A stretch of 64,000 bases of DNA from Branchipolynoe longqiensis. Its lineage: Eukaryota > Annelida > Polychaeta > Phyllodocida > Polynoidae. The notes under the pieces are model-generated. The model searched no databases and was not told where the DNA came from. It was given only the letters and a program-made list of their open reading frames with translations. Numbering within the stretch: position 1 is the first letter of the stretch; each line of letters begins with the position of its first letter. Made by a program: the position numbers and the translations under genes. Below are positions 43,501-50,075 of the stretch, piece by piece. The stretch is taken from positions 6,905,686 to 6,969,685 of the forward strand of contig CM059194.1 in the NCBI GenBank assembly GCA_030323885.1, given 5' to 3'.

Positions 43501-46500
43501 TTAGTATAGAAAAAAACTAAAAATTGTTCACAAGTTCTTCCAGGAAATTTAAATTGTAAGCACAAACTATAAAAATTGGGCTTTCCCGGTATTATAAAAG
43601 ATTTAGTATAAGAAAAAAACCCACAAAATTGTTTACAGGAAAACAAAGAAAAATTCATAATGAGACTTGTGAATATGTAAAGTTTCTTAATGCACTGGTC
43701 TGTACAATTGGGAGCGTAACTTATAGGTGAGATTGCCCGGATGAATGAAGGCTCAAACTTTGAGTATGCTAAGAGTACCGAGGACCGCAACCGACTGTGG
43801 ACAGCGCGTCATAATGCCTGGTATGCAGCACTCGCACTACGGCCTGGTTGTCGAGTAAGTACCGTAAAACATGAATAGAAGCTACACTCCGACTGTGGAC
43901 AGCATGTCATAATGCCTGGTAGGCAGCACTCGCACTATGGCCTGGTTGTCGAGTAAGTACCGTAAAACATGAATAGAAGCTACACTCCAACTGTGGACAG
44001 CATGTCATAATGCCTGGTAGGCAGCACTCACACTATGGCCTGATTGTCGAGTAAGTACCGTAAAACATGAATAGAAGCTACACTCCGACTGTGGACAGCA
44101 TGTCATAATGCCTGGTGGGCAGCACTCACACAATGGCCTGGTTGTCGGGTAAGTACCATAAAACATGAATAGAAGCTACACTCCAACTGTGGACAGCGCG
44201 TCATAATGCCTGGTATGCAGCACTCGCAGTACAGCCTGCTTGTCGGGTAAGTACCGTAAAACATGAATAGAAGCTACACTCCAACTGTGGACAGCGTGTC
44301 ATAATGCCTGGTATGCATCACTCGCACTATGGCCTGGTTGTCGAGTTAAGCTGCGTTTACACGGGCAAAAGTAAAACGATTCAAGACAAAGCGTTCTACC
44401 TGAAACGTTCTCGTGGCGCGTTTACACGGTATCGTATTTTCAGACGTGTCGTGGCTTCTGCGCATGCGCGGATTCTCCCCCTGTTGCCGGCGAGCACTGC
44501 TATTTGTTTTGTTTACACTCGTCGATTCGACGCCGATGTAGCTGCTACGTTAATATCACTTGGAATTTAGGGTTAATTTAATTAAATTTCATCATTTGAG
44601 TATGTAATTCTGTTACATATGACCGCATTCAATAGATTTTGTTCTATTCGGTCCATAACACAGCTGGGCACCAGTGTAAAGTTACAGCTGAGCCTGTATC
44701 CGGCGAGCACCGCTATTGTACACTATCGCCGCCCGGGAACCAGCTGAAACGTTTCCTGTAGACCACCTGATTAGGTGGTATACGCGGAACGTTCCAGCCG
44801 AAACGGTTAAGCCCTAAAACGCCGCAGTGCCGCGTTTACACGGACACATTTAAAACGAACTAGGCAACTGGTTCCAGCTGGGGCGTTTCAACTCGCCCGT
44901 GTAAACGCAGCTTAAGTCCCGTAAAACATGAATAGAAGCTACACTCCCACTGTGGACAGGGCGTCATATAATGTGTGGTTTGCAGTGCTCGTACTACAGT
45001 TCTGGTTCCCTGCTAAGTACCATACAATAATCTACTTTCGTTTGGAGTAACTTCTACTAACTTTGGATACATTTGAAGCACAGCCATACAAAATAATGTG
45101 TGTGCATGCACTAGTTGAACCCCAGAGCGATACATCATTGATACGTTAACTAGGTCACTGCCTGTCGAAGCTGGCGAGTTTTGATAATCCTAACGAGCAA
45201 TAGCTGCAAAGAGATGATTCACGACTGAACCAGTGTCTAAGTTAGATTGTGTTGTTGGTAAATATGTTTATTCTGCTGAATAAGTCTTTTGTCAGTGCTG
45301 GAGCACTGGTCTTTCAGCCATTTTCCAATTCAGGATAATTTACGCAAAAAAGGTATATAGAGTAAGGTATACAGTAACTGTTGCAGCACATACCACAATG
45401 AATTTCTTTAACCCACAAGTTCCATAGCATTATGGGAACAATAGTATCATATGATTAGATCAATATTAGTCAGATCAATATAAGTATTTACATGGTATTT
45501 AGAATGTAAGCAGAAGTTATCTTCTGTATTCATTTGGTAAAGTTGTCATAATTTTTAATGTAGTGTCTGGAGTTAGACAAGTGGTATATAAATGCCAGTT
45601 TGCTAGAAATATTCTAGTGTTTCCCTATTGTGGTTAGTTATGTGAGTTTGTTATTTGCTAGGTAAGTGTTTGGCTTTTGAAGATATCGGATTATGTAACA
45701 TTAAATCAAACCCTGATATCCAAGTCACACAAGGCTTGTGACCACTTATGATCACCACAAATTTGGGTGGTCACAGATGGTCGTAAAAATGTCATTATTG
45801 GTCTGAAATTGTTGTTCACTGATCGCCGATCACTATATATATATGATGTATAACGCATTTTACGAGTATAGATGCAAGGGTAACATGTACACCCTATATT
45901 TCCTCTGTGCTCATTACTTGGTGGAGTGCCCCCCCCCCCCTCCCCAATCAAGCTGTCGGGTAAATCGCCGGGCGGACGCCCCCACTCGCCTCACACACTC
46001 AAGTTTGATGAGATGTATAAGAATTATGCGAGTATAAAGGCCTGGAAGGGGAGATTCCCTATATTGGTCACCCTTATGTTGTGTGCTACTTTATGGGTGA
46101 CCCCCCTTTCACTGTTGGGACAAGTGGCGCCACCACACCCAACCCTTACCAGTGCTGCGAATACTGTCACTCACTTAATTTTTAAAAGGTCGGTGATCGG
46201 TCAGCAACTGATCTGCAATCGAACCCCGATCATTAGCCTAACAGTTGCAAACCAATCAAACCAGTCCAACCAATCTTCCCGGTGTCACACAATTTGGGGA
46301 CTGGCCATACAACTGATTGCCTACCATTTTATTTAACTGAAGTTAAAAAAAATGATTTTAGTCACAAGAAGGTTGCTGATATTTGTGTCTATCTTTTGGT
46401 CGTAAGCAGTCATAAAATGGTCTTTTGCGATGTGTGACTGGTGCGTAACTCAGCACCTTTGCGAATGTCGCCTGATGAGATGTCCTGCTGCTTGTTAAAG

Positions 46501-49500
46501 GGGATGTCTACTGACGTGTGTGTCCCCATCTCCAAGCTGCCCGAGCTCATTACACAAACAAAGGAGGACATTACAAGGTCAGGCCTCACAGGTAAAGTAG
46601 CAGTTTTGTATAATTTATTACGCGTAGGACCAGCTCGAAGCCAATTGGACCAATTGCTCGTAAACAGGCCCCCAAACGATGCACAGATTACCCGCCTGCC
46701 CGCACTAGGAATCATTTCACTAAAACAGGCCTTGGTTGTGAACCTGGGGGGCCCCGCCAAGAAAGTTGCCAATTGGTCCCTGGTGTCGCGAAATAGAATC
46801 TCCCCCCTCAAAATGTTCTCCACCGGCGATTCTATTTCGAAATAAAATCACCCCTGGGATTTTATTTCGAAATAAAACTCACCTCTCCCTCTTCCCCCTC
46901 CTCCCCCACGCCCTTCTTATAGTGATCCAACAGGGAGCCTAGGTTGTGTAATGGTTAGCATGCTAGCCTCAGAATGGCAAAAAGTGTGGGTTCAAAACCT
47001 GCTCTAGCCGCAATATTTCCCATTTTCAACGCCCCCATGACATTGTGGTAAGGTGGGTTTGTACTAACTGCTGTATCTCGCAGTCGCTCTACCCTGCCAT
47101 CTCAACTGGGTCCCATGACTCCATGTCAAGGCAGAACAATGCTACACTGGCGTCAGTGTTGCTATTCCTTTCCTTGTCCTCCTCTCCCCCCCCCCCCCCA
47201 ACCATGCACTGTAAACTCAGACACTCAACTAGTAGCGGCCAACCAGTAAACAAAAATAAAATACTCACTGAATGAGCCGGGAAATGTTTCTAGTTGGATC
47301 CTACTGAGGTACATAATTAAACAATATTTACCTACTTACTCACTCAATAGGCCCCACCTGAGATTAACATAACATAAAGACCAGTTCAAACACAAAGGCC
47401 TATCCTACATTCCACCACCACCCTTCCAACAAGCATATATCACCTCTAGAAAGATAATCAGTTATGCCCACCCTCCCGTACTAACGTTTACCATACTAGT
47501 CTAACATAGCTACCTCCCCATATGTTTCTTTTTTCTCTTATCTTGTTCTTTACCTGTCATTCATATCATTGTTTTTTTTTATTATCTTGTAATTATCTAT
47601 CTATAATGTAGATTTGATTACTGTGTAGTGCCAATTGTCATTAGGGCTGGAAGACTAGTGCATTAACACTGACAAGATGTTATTCAGAGAAATAAAAACA
47701 CTTGAACAAAAAAAGTTACTTCTGAGTAATTGTGCTCCCAGCTCCCATTGTGGGACACGTTGGGGACGGAAACTTCCACTGCATTCTGGTCCTGAGGGAG
47801 GAGGATGAGGAGGAGCATGAAAGAGCCAGGAAGTTCGCCTCGGAACTCGCCATGTAAGATTCACTTTATCATTTACCCACTCTGAGGCACTCCCACAACC
47901 CAACACTCCGCCATTGTTCCGTGGACATGGATGTTAAGGTAGAAAGTGCCTTTTAAATCCATTTGTCAAACTATTGAAGCTAGCCAAAAACTTACCAAGT
48001 TGAAGTACCAAGCTGAAGTATAAGAATTGGAGTAAATTTTCTAATATTTGTGCATACATTATGCTAATTAAGTAGCCAAAATGGCCGCCAAACCTTTCTC
48101 TTTACAAAACTGTCATGCAGGATATCTCAGCTGTCCCACAGAGCAGAGCCATGCATTTTAAATTGTTTTACATAATATGTATTTCAATGTTCTCAAGGGA
48201 ACAGATTGCGTCAATTCTTGTTCTCACACAATTTTAATTATATATTCATACCATAAAATGAACACCTAATAGAACAATGATTGCCCATTCCTGGCATCAG
48301 TCCCTAGATAACTGAAGTTGCTTCACTGAAAATTCCAGGGAGTTATCTTGAATAATAAAGGTGTTATGATGTTTAAAGAATGCCTTTGAAAAATATATGA
48401 TTTCAAAAGGTACTTGCTACCTTACACAAGCCATGTAAAAAGTGTCAGATTGCTGGATGTCATCAGAGACCGTGAATATACGAGATGGTCCACTCCGATG
48501 AAAATCGGTAGCACAGACTGATGGCGCCTCTCGCGGTCAGTGTTGACCAACTAAAGACATTAGTCGTGTCATGTATGACAAAAATGGTCTCTGTGATAGT
48601 GTGTGGGCTTGTCCATTACCTCCAAGCATCAAGAATATATATATATTTTGTAAACATTAAGCCCTACATCGAACTCAAATCAACTACAAACAATTTATAA
48701 TACAGAATACTTTTTTTTTTTAAAGTAAAGAACGCCAATTGACCACATATTACATAGGAGTGTGAATGCATAACTGTTATCATGGCTGTTTTGGGTCACG
48801 TCTTTCTTTTAATTTCAATTATGTAACTAACTCCTTGCTCTGACGTCCCTTAAATTTAGAACAGTGCTGCTTGCAGGGTAATAAATACTCGAAATATAAT
48901 CATGTCACACGCAGTTCTTCAGAAATTTCATTGGCTGCCACTAAAACAGTGTATTGAGATTTTACTAACCGTCTATAAAGGTATCAATAATAAAGCGCCA
49001 GAATACCTGTGCAATCTTTTGTCCCTCAAATAGTCATCGTGAACTTTCAGATCATGCAGTTATAGCTATTGTTCCACATACCGGTGTCTAGACTGAAATG
49101 ATATGGCGATTAATGTCTTCTGTGTGACAGGTCCCACTTCATGGAACAAGTTGCCAAAGGATGAAACAAAATTTGAATGTCATCAAGACTTGCTCGTTTA
49201 AAGCAGGATTTTATGGTACCGGTAATTGAAATTTCTCTATCCGTCAATTATTTGAACCGAGTTGTAAATATATCATATCATCGTTTTACTGTAAAGCACC
49301 TTATAGTGGCTCCTGCTGATGTGGGTAATATTAAATTTATTATTATTATTATTATTATTATTAGGGAGCATCCTGCTGTGGAGTTGCATTAAATTAATGC
49401 AGGTGACTTCCTCAATAGCTTCTGTGTAATTTGGACTGTGCACATTGCGCTCTCCTTTTATACTGCAGTCCTCACGGGTTTGGTTCCTGGTCTAGTCAAA

Positions 49501-49921
49501 CCAATGACTCAACGATTTTATACTAGTCGCTTCCTAGCCTGACACTCGACATTAATACGATAGGGCAAGGACTGGTTAGCTCGGTGTCAGGAAAATGTGC
49601 CTGAGTACGATATTGGGTCATGGTGCTGGTGGCCTGATTTCCCAGTGGGGCAGCACTATAAAGGCACCATGAGTGTGCACTGTCACAAGTCTGTAGGTAT
49701 CCGTCCTGATATGACCATAGATGTTGCCAACCAACTTATTCCGCTGCAGGAACGCTCTGCGGCTCAATGGTACGTGCACTGGAGAACATGGTGTCGGGCT
49801 CGGTAAGCAGCACCTCCTGCGGGAAGAGCTTGGAGAGACTGGCATACAGGTCATGAAGCAGATCAAGCATGCGCTCGACCCAAAGAACCTCATGAACCCT
49901 GGCAAAGTGCTGGCTGACTAA
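25518..49921 (+). CDS. LDHD: D-lactate dehydrogenase, mitochondrial (complete, 12 exons)
   Basis: Twelve exons (25518-25589, 29223-29347, 32199-32340, 34047-34188, 36587-36746, 37810-37915, 40293-40386, 41560-41688, 43727-43854, 46501-46591, 47742-47853, 49750-49921) join to 1473 nt. That is 490 codons plus stop with every phase matching. The family oxidises D-lactate to pyruvate in mitochondria using FAD. The basic N-terminus fits a targeting peptide. The FAD-binding domain contains [11 protein letters not shown] (98-108) and [10 protein letters not shown]. The C-terminal FAD-oxidase domain contains [27 protein letters not shown] (402-409), [11 protein letters not shown] and [12 protein letters not shown] at the end. 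Length and order match animal LDHD (about 480-510 aa). No frameshift or missing motif was seen. Introns are packed with SINEs and exon-derived arrays. Polyadenylation signal at 49978. Confidence 0.97.
25931..26304. repeat. Direct duplication of about 142 bp (period 232)
   Basis: 25931-26072 recurs at 26163-26304 with few changes ('gtcactggaat.ctacatga', 'ggaccggaacagtg'). Each copy contains AAG|GTAAGT, a consensus donor, although no LDHD exon is recognised here. Confidence 0.75.
26305..26931. other. Intron, nothing recognised
   Basis: LDHD intron 1 sequence. No exon, TIR or SINE is recognisable. Confidence 0.3.
26934..27214. mobile_element. TIR element with TA flanks (Tc1/mariner-like), intact
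   Basis: The inverted ends, nearly 30 bp, include GTCTCAAAAGGTGATGACTA on both sides. TA dinucleotides flank the element, which is 281 bp with no coding capacity. A second copy at 29709-30349 is interrupted by a LINE fragment. Confidence 0.75.
27363..27650 (-). mobile_element. SINE-A, near full length
   Basis: Minus strand, with the tail at the left ('catttaaggtaatgtcagg') and the tRNA-like head at the right, partly decayed. Confidence 0.8.
27695..28038 (-). mobile_element. M1 TIR element, full length
   Basis: TTAA then AGCTGCATAGTCCGATG at the left and a matching inverted end followed by TTAA at the right. About 340 bp. Confidence 0.75.
28354..28680 (+). mobile_element. SINE-A, full length
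   Basis: A plus-strand copy with the head clearly readable. A box region GTGGCCGAATTGGTAGAGCG is followed by B box 'cttcgattccc', then body, tail hairpin and 'gacgtaaaactccaa'. A minus-strand tail piece follows at 28748-28790. Confidence 0.88.
28800..29222. other. Intron, nothing recognised
   Basis: End of LDHD intron 1. No element is recognised apart from the acceptor CTTTTCTTCAG at 29212-29222. Confidence 0.35.
29223..29347 (+). CDS. LDHD: LDHD exon 2
   Basis: A 125-nt exon from acceptor TTCTTCAG to donor GTAAGC, phase 0 in and phase 2 out. It encodes [20 protein letters not shown] and GRDESYLP. The HGRDES motif is characteristic of LDHD just before the FAD-binding domain. Confidence 0.95.
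29348..29706. other. Intron with TA-rich simple repeats
   Basis: TA-dinucleotide-rich runs at about 29368-29416, 29585-29600 and 29625-29660. No gene seen. Confidence 0.5.
29709..30349. mobile_element. TIR element (Tc1/mariner-like), interrupted by a LINE insertion
   Basis: A second copy of the 281-bp TA-flanked element. Its left part is 29709-29771 and its right part 30102-30349. The two parts realign to the intact copy at 26934-27214 once the insertion is removed. Confidence 0.75.
29772..30101 (+). mobile_element. 5'-truncated LINE fragment nested in the TIR element
   Basis: A plus-strand open frame encodes [20 protein letters not shown], then [10 protein letters not shown] and [20 protein letters not shown]. 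This is the well-known C-terminal tail of endonuclease-reverse transcriptase proteins of non-LTR elements. It ends in ATTGATTGATTG and is flanked by a direct repeat AGTACAAAAA (29762-29771 and 30102-30111), so it is a bona fide retroposition product. Confidence 0.88.
30594..30922 (-). mobile_element. SINE-A, full length
   Basis: Minus-strand copy, with the tail at the left and the tRNA-like head at the right. Confidence 0.85.
31117..31821. mobile_element. CCGGAC-rich TIR element with TAA target duplication
   Basis: A 705-bp element bounded by AGCCCCAGTCACACATA and its exact inverse, flanked on both sides by TAA (31114-31116, 31822-31824). The interior is a GC-rich degenerate tandem of short CCCCGGAC-type words with a second internal TIR-like segment near 31229. 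TAA fits the TWA preference of PIF/Harbinger elements. The proline- and glycine-rich open frames here are composition artefacts. Confidence 0.75.
31925..32198. other. Intron, nothing recognised
   Basis: End of LDHD intron 2, with a G-run at about 31982. Acceptor TTGTTCTAG at 32190-32198. Confidence 0.4.
32199..32340 (+). CDS. LDHD: LDHD exon 3
   Basis: A 142-nt exon from acceptor TTCTAG to donor GTATGT, phase 2 in and phase 0 out. It encodes [20 protein letters not shown] and [20 protein letters not shown], the start of the FAD-binding domain with its glycine-rich phosphate loop. Confidence 0.97.
32430..32757 (-). mobile_element. SINE-A, full length
   Basis: Minus strand. The tail starts 90 bp after the exon 3 donor. 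A short plus-strand SINE-A head (32797-32836) follows and breaks off at 'gcaggctttttt'. Confidence 0.85.
32855..33285 (-). pseudogene. LINE reverse-transcriptase C-terminal relic
   Basis: This is nearly the same sequence as 56030-56460, read on the minus strand as the 3' part of a non-LTR element ORF, but with more stop codons. It includes the 3' UTR segment 'gcgatatagcgaatggtag'. Confidence 0.7.
33286..33965. repeat. Foldback-like GATCGG-rich region
   Basis: About 33530-33830 is rich in alternating GATCGG/CCGATC words that pair with each other in inverted orientation, followed by a C-run at 33840-33870. The right end 'catagtgtgactg' resembles the end of the 45.7-46.4 kb element. The left end was not found. 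Confidence 0.45.
34047..34188 (+). CDS. LDHD: LDHD exon 4
   Basis: A 142-nt exon from acceptor TTCTAG to donor GTAAGC, phase 0 in and phase 1 out. It encodes [40 protein letters not shown] and WFPV, FAD-binding domain. Confidence 0.97.
34192..34486 (-). mobile_element. SINE-A abutting the LDHD exon 4 donor
   Basis: The SINE tail sequence ('gcaatatctaaggtcatatc') begins about 4 nt into the intron, so part of the donor context GTAAGC comes from the SINE. The tRNA-like head ends near 34486. Confidence 0.8.
34533..34606 (+). repeat. Dispersed repeat fragment ending in A-run
   Basis: Second copy of the 'ggccagcattgaaaacaagc' fragment, ending in an A-run (34598-34607). Confidence 0.5.
34607..35440. 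other. Intron, unassigned; possible LTR-type remnants
   Basis: No exon. At about 35015-35110 the minus strand has an AATAAA-containing stretch next to CTCCCAACTCCGTCTCGGG, typical of LTR ends, but no second end was found. A G-rich run lies at 35340-35375. Confidence 0.3.
35445..35660. repeat. Minisatellite, about 21-24 bp units
   Basis: About nine units of ACAAGCTTCCCTTAGCACTG type, each carrying a HindIII-like AAGCTT. Minus-strand frames look like heptads (KLVSANEKL), but this follows from the 21-bp period. Confidence 0.75.
35652..35768 (+). mobile_element. SINE-B fragment
   Basis: Contains 'gagcctagatgatgtaatgg' (tRNA-like A box region) and 'ttttccattttcatcaccc'. Most of the body is missing. 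Confidence 0.65.
35925..36545 (+). repeat. Tandem array derived from the 5' part of LDHD exon 5
   Basis: Degenerate units combine an exon 5-like stretch ('gatggctgccaccagcgcc', 'gtggtgaaatatggaact') with intron-like 'aaaataaagtaaagatcgtc' and 'tgcttctat'. Units start near 35930, 36010, 36085, 36330, 36430 and 36470. They match about 60 nt of the true exon 5 (36602-36660) but carry substitutions and deletions. A decayed 166-bp-type TIR element (about 36163-36322) sits inside. Confidence 0.8.
36537..36586 (+). repeat. Exact 25-bp tandem duplication of the exon 5 acceptor
   Basis: The 25 bases at 36537-36561 are repeated exactly at 36562-36586, each ending TATTCTAG. Two acceptors therefore stand in tandem. 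Only the second gives the LDHD frame. Confidence 0.9.
36587..36746 (+). CDS. LDHD: LDHD exon 5
   Basis: A 160-nt exon from acceptor TTCTAG to donor GTAAGT, phase 1 in and phase 2 out. It encodes [40 protein letters not shown] and [12 protein letters not shown]. Its front half is the source of the upstream array. Confidence 0.97.
36808..37065 (+). mobile_element. SINE-A pieces fused tail-to-head
   Basis: A minus-oriented tail (36808-36850) joins directly to a plus-oriented head and body (36851-37065), beginning 'ccgggcgtggtggctgaatc'. Confidence 0.7.
37066..37809. other. Intron, unassigned
   Basis: LDHD intron 5. About 37070-37360 is moderately GC-rich and unlike the flanks, but has no recognised motif. 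No exon seen. Confidence 0.3.
37810..37915 (+). CDS. LDHD: LDHD exon 6
   Basis: A 106-nt exon from acceptor TTTGAAG to donor GTAGGT, phase 2 in and phase 0 out. It encodes [20 protein letters not shown] and [15 protein letters not shown], the conserved end of the FAD-binding domain. The acceptor has a weak pyrimidine tract. Confidence 0.95.
38065..38370 (+). mobile_element. SINE-A, full length
   Basis: Plus strand, head 'ctggacgtggtgaccaaatc'. The tail is shortened and ends 'acgtcaagctccaacaacc'. Confidence 0.85.
38489..38854 (+). mobile_element. M1 TIR element, full length
   Basis: TTAA and AG(T)TGCATAGTCCGATGG at the left, CATCGGACTATGCAGCT and TTAA at the right. The ends pair almost perfectly. 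A partial relative follows at 38885-39065. Confidence 0.8.
39066..39320 (+). mobile_element. SINE-B
   Basis: tRNA-like head 'taggtggtgtaatggttagc' preceded by 'aatgagccacataggcggg' and followed by 'atttcccatttgtattacc', with a C-run at 39246-39262. Confidence 0.7.
39398..39745 (+). repeat. 113-bp duplication and LINE-like 3' end
   Basis: 'tccctatttcg.atcgacc' plus 'acaaaacaagctcaaacat' occurs twice (from 39398 and 39511). It ends with the third copy of 'ggccagcattgaaaacaagc' and an A-run at 39736-39747. This is probably the 3' end of a retroposon. Confidence 0.55.
39750..40066 (+). mobile_element. SINE-B, longer copy
   Basis: Body 'ggttgttgaacctactttg', then 'gtactgacctctcaggcaag' and tRNA-like 'gagcctagatgatgtggtta'. 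B box 'gggttcgatttc'. Confidence 0.7.
40165..40270 (+). mobile_element. SINE-A 3' half ending beside the LDHD exon 7 acceptor
   Basis: Plus-strand body and tail ('gatatgaccttcgatgttgc', 'acgtaaaactccac') ending about 22 bp before exon 7. Confidence 0.75.
40293..40386 (+). CDS. LDHD: LDHD exon 7
   Basis: A 94-nt exon from acceptor TTTGCAG to donor GTCAGT, phase 0 in and phase 1 out. It encodes [20 protein letters not shown] and [11 protein letters not shown]. Confidence 0.95.
40387..40694. other. Intron, nothing recognised
   Basis: LDHD intron 7. A short duplicated 'ttggcgccc' motif is present. No exon seen. Confidence 0.35.
40695..40860. mobile_element. 166-bp TIR element
   Basis: Exact inverted ends GGCATTCGACTGGG (40695-40708) and its complement at the right end. 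The interior has 'ccgctccatccgc'. No target duplication is evident. A decayed relative lies inside the LDHD exon 5 array at about 36163-36322. Confidence 0.7.
40967..41160 (+). mobile_element. M1 TIR element, left part, decayed
   Basis: Left end 'aagttgcaaggctt' and body segments of M1 only. Confidence 0.45.
41445..41545 (+). mobile_element. SINE-A 3' half ending beside the LDHD exon 8 acceptor
   Basis: Body and tail ('gatatgaccttagatgttgc', 'taggacgtaaaacccc'), ending about 15 bp before exon 8. The short remaining intron is C-rich and supplies the pyrimidine tract. Confidence 0.8.
41560..41688 (+). CDS. LDHD: LDHD exon 8
   Basis: A 129-nt exon from acceptor CCCACAG to donor GTCAGT, phase 1 in and phase 1 out. 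It encodes [40 protein letters not shown] and LV. Confidence 0.95.
42000..42620 (+). repeat. 600-bp dispersed repeat, inverse copy of 17.5-18.1 kb
   Basis: Segments run in the reverse order and strand of 17480-18104, including 'tctattggcagaatctggg' near the left and 'ttcctccctttacacacagg' near the right. Confidence 0.6.
42640..43330 (-). pseudogene. LINE reverse-transcriptase C-terminal remnant
   Basis: On the minus strand, [20 protein letters not shown] and [18 protein letters not shown] match the copy at 18134-18540. The 3' end is at the left ('gactcagcattatggtagtt'). Stops and indels are present. Confidence 0.65.
43331..43726. other. Intron; small AT-rich duplication
   Basis: 'aaattgtaagcacaaa.tat' followed by 'agatttagtata.gaaaaaa' occurs twice (43453 and 43549). 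The exon 9 acceptor CTTATAG is at 43720-43726. Confidence 0.45.
43727..43854 (+). CDS. LDHD: LDHD exon 9 (seed exon of the 98-bp array)
   Basis: A 128-nt exon from acceptor CTTATAG to donor GTAAGT, phase 1 in and phase 0 out. It encodes [40 protein letters not shown] and CR. The last 62 nt or so and the donor are repeated downstream. Confidence 0.96.
43855..45025 (+). repeat. 98-bp array of the LDHD exon 9 donor edge, split by a TIR element
   Basis: After the true exon, copies of 'ctgtggacagc..gtcataatg' through 'gttgtcgagtaagtacc' plus intron 'gtaaaacatgaatagaagc' recur. The period is 98 bp exactly (CTGTGG at 43795, 43893, 43991, 44089, 44187, 44285), and a last diverged unit lies at about 44950-45020. 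Complete copies keep the GTAAGT donor. Copies 2-4 carry a TAG in place of the Tyr codon, so they cannot act as coding exon. Confidence 0.93.
44350..44911. mobile_element. TTAA-flanked TIR element inserted in the exon 9 array
   Basis: A 562-bp element with exact 17-bp inverted ends GCTGCGTTTACACGGGC. TTAA directly repeated at 44346-44349 and 44912-44915 is the piggyBac-type target duplication. Internal copies of GCGTTTACACGG occur near 44418 and 44833. No transposase is present. Confidence 0.9.
45230..45400 (-). mobile_element. LINE 3' end with hairpin
   Basis: Minus-strand copy of the hairpin 3' end (CAGTGCT/AGCACTG), with 'aaataagtctttt'-like tail sequence at the left. Confidence 0.55.
45401..45703. 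other. Intron, nothing recognised
   Basis: AT-rich LDHD intron 9. No exon or element seen. Confidence 0.3.
45706..46440. mobile_element. Large TIR-like element with CAGTCACAC ends
   Basis: The left end 'ccaagtcacacaagg' and right end 'gatgtgtgactggtg' are imperfect inverses. Sub-terminal 'gaccac', 'gatcgcc' and 'gatcggtcagcaactgatc' words also occur in inverted orientation. It ends about 60 bp before exon 10. Short open frames are not supported. Confidence 0.5.
46501..46591 (+). CDS. LDHD: LDHD exon 10
   Basis: A 91-nt exon from acceptor GTTAAAG to donor GTAAAG, phase 0 in and phase 1 out. It encodes [20 protein letters not shown] and [10 protein letters not shown]. The acceptor pyrimidine tract is weak. 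Confidence 0.94.
46592..46932. other. Intron, nothing recognised
   Basis: LDHD intron 10, with a short duplication of 'attctatttcgaaataaaa' (46830-46875). No exon. Confidence 0.4.
46933..47042 (+). mobile_element. SINE-B head fragment
   Basis: 'gggagcctaggttgtgtaat' and 'gcaatatttcccattttc' identify the SINE-B head. Confidence 0.7.
47540..47695 (+). mobile_element. LINE 3' end with hairpin
   Basis: 'ggctggaagactagtgc' and 'acactgacaagatgttattc', then AATAAA. The stem is shortened but still pairs (AGTG/CACT). Confidence 0.55.
47742..47853 (+). CDS. LDHD: LDHD exon 11
   Basis: A 112-nt exon from acceptor GCTCCCAG to donor GTAAGA, phase 1 in and phase 2 out. It encodes [20 protein letters not shown] and an acidic helix. 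HVGDGNFH is the metal- and substrate-site motif of the family. Confidence 0.97.
47854..48869. other. Intron, nothing recognised
   Basis: LDHD intron 11, AT-rich. A T-run at 48711-48721 and 'atatatatat' at 48635. No exon or element ends. Confidence 0.35.
48870..49365 (+). pseudogene. LINE (CR1/L2-like) relic with ATT tail
   Basis: Broken plus-strand frames read [36 protein letters not shown] and [17 protein letters not shown]. This is the RT C-terminal signature, as in the 19.6 kb fragment. It ends in (TTA)n at 49336-49363. Stops and frameshifts show it is dead. Confidence 0.75.
49490..49727 (+). mobile_element. SINE-A ending beside the LDHD exon 12 acceptor
   Basis: Body and tail ('gatatgaccatagatgttgc') end about 23 bp before exon 12. 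The head is reduced to the B-box part. Confidence 0.8.
49750..49921 (+). CDS. LDHD: LDHD exon 12 (terminal)
   Basis: A 172-nt coding part from acceptor CCGCTGCAG to stop TAA (49919-49921), phase 2 in. It encodes [40 protein letters not shown] and [21 protein letters not shown] contains the family's conserved histidine. Confidence 0.97.
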
Positions 49922-49977
49922 CACTGTGACATCGAAACACCCACCATAGAGCATTTACAGTGTCTTCCATCCAGCGT

Positions 49978-49983
49978 AATAAA
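49978..49983 (+). other. Polyadenylation signal AATAAA for LDHD
   Basis: A canonical AATAAA 57 nt after the LDHD stop codon. The cleavage site is not determined. A SINE-A head fragment (50035-50075) follows. Confidence 0.6.
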
Positions 49984-50075
49984 TGCATTACTGCGGAACA
50001 AGGTCCTCTCAATGTGTTTGACATCTGCTTTAACAACCGGACGCATTAGCCAAATTGGTAGAGCGCAGGTGGCTT

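Noticed and set aside
44304..44570. 88-codon open frame at the end of the exon 9 array
   Set aside because: It starts in an array copy and runs into the TTAA element, so it is a chance fusion of two repeats.
25518..49921. LDHD as a pseudogene, given its repeat-ridden introns and duplicated exon edges
   Set aside because: All 12 exons keep phase, splice signals and key motifs, and a stop codon and AATAAA are present.
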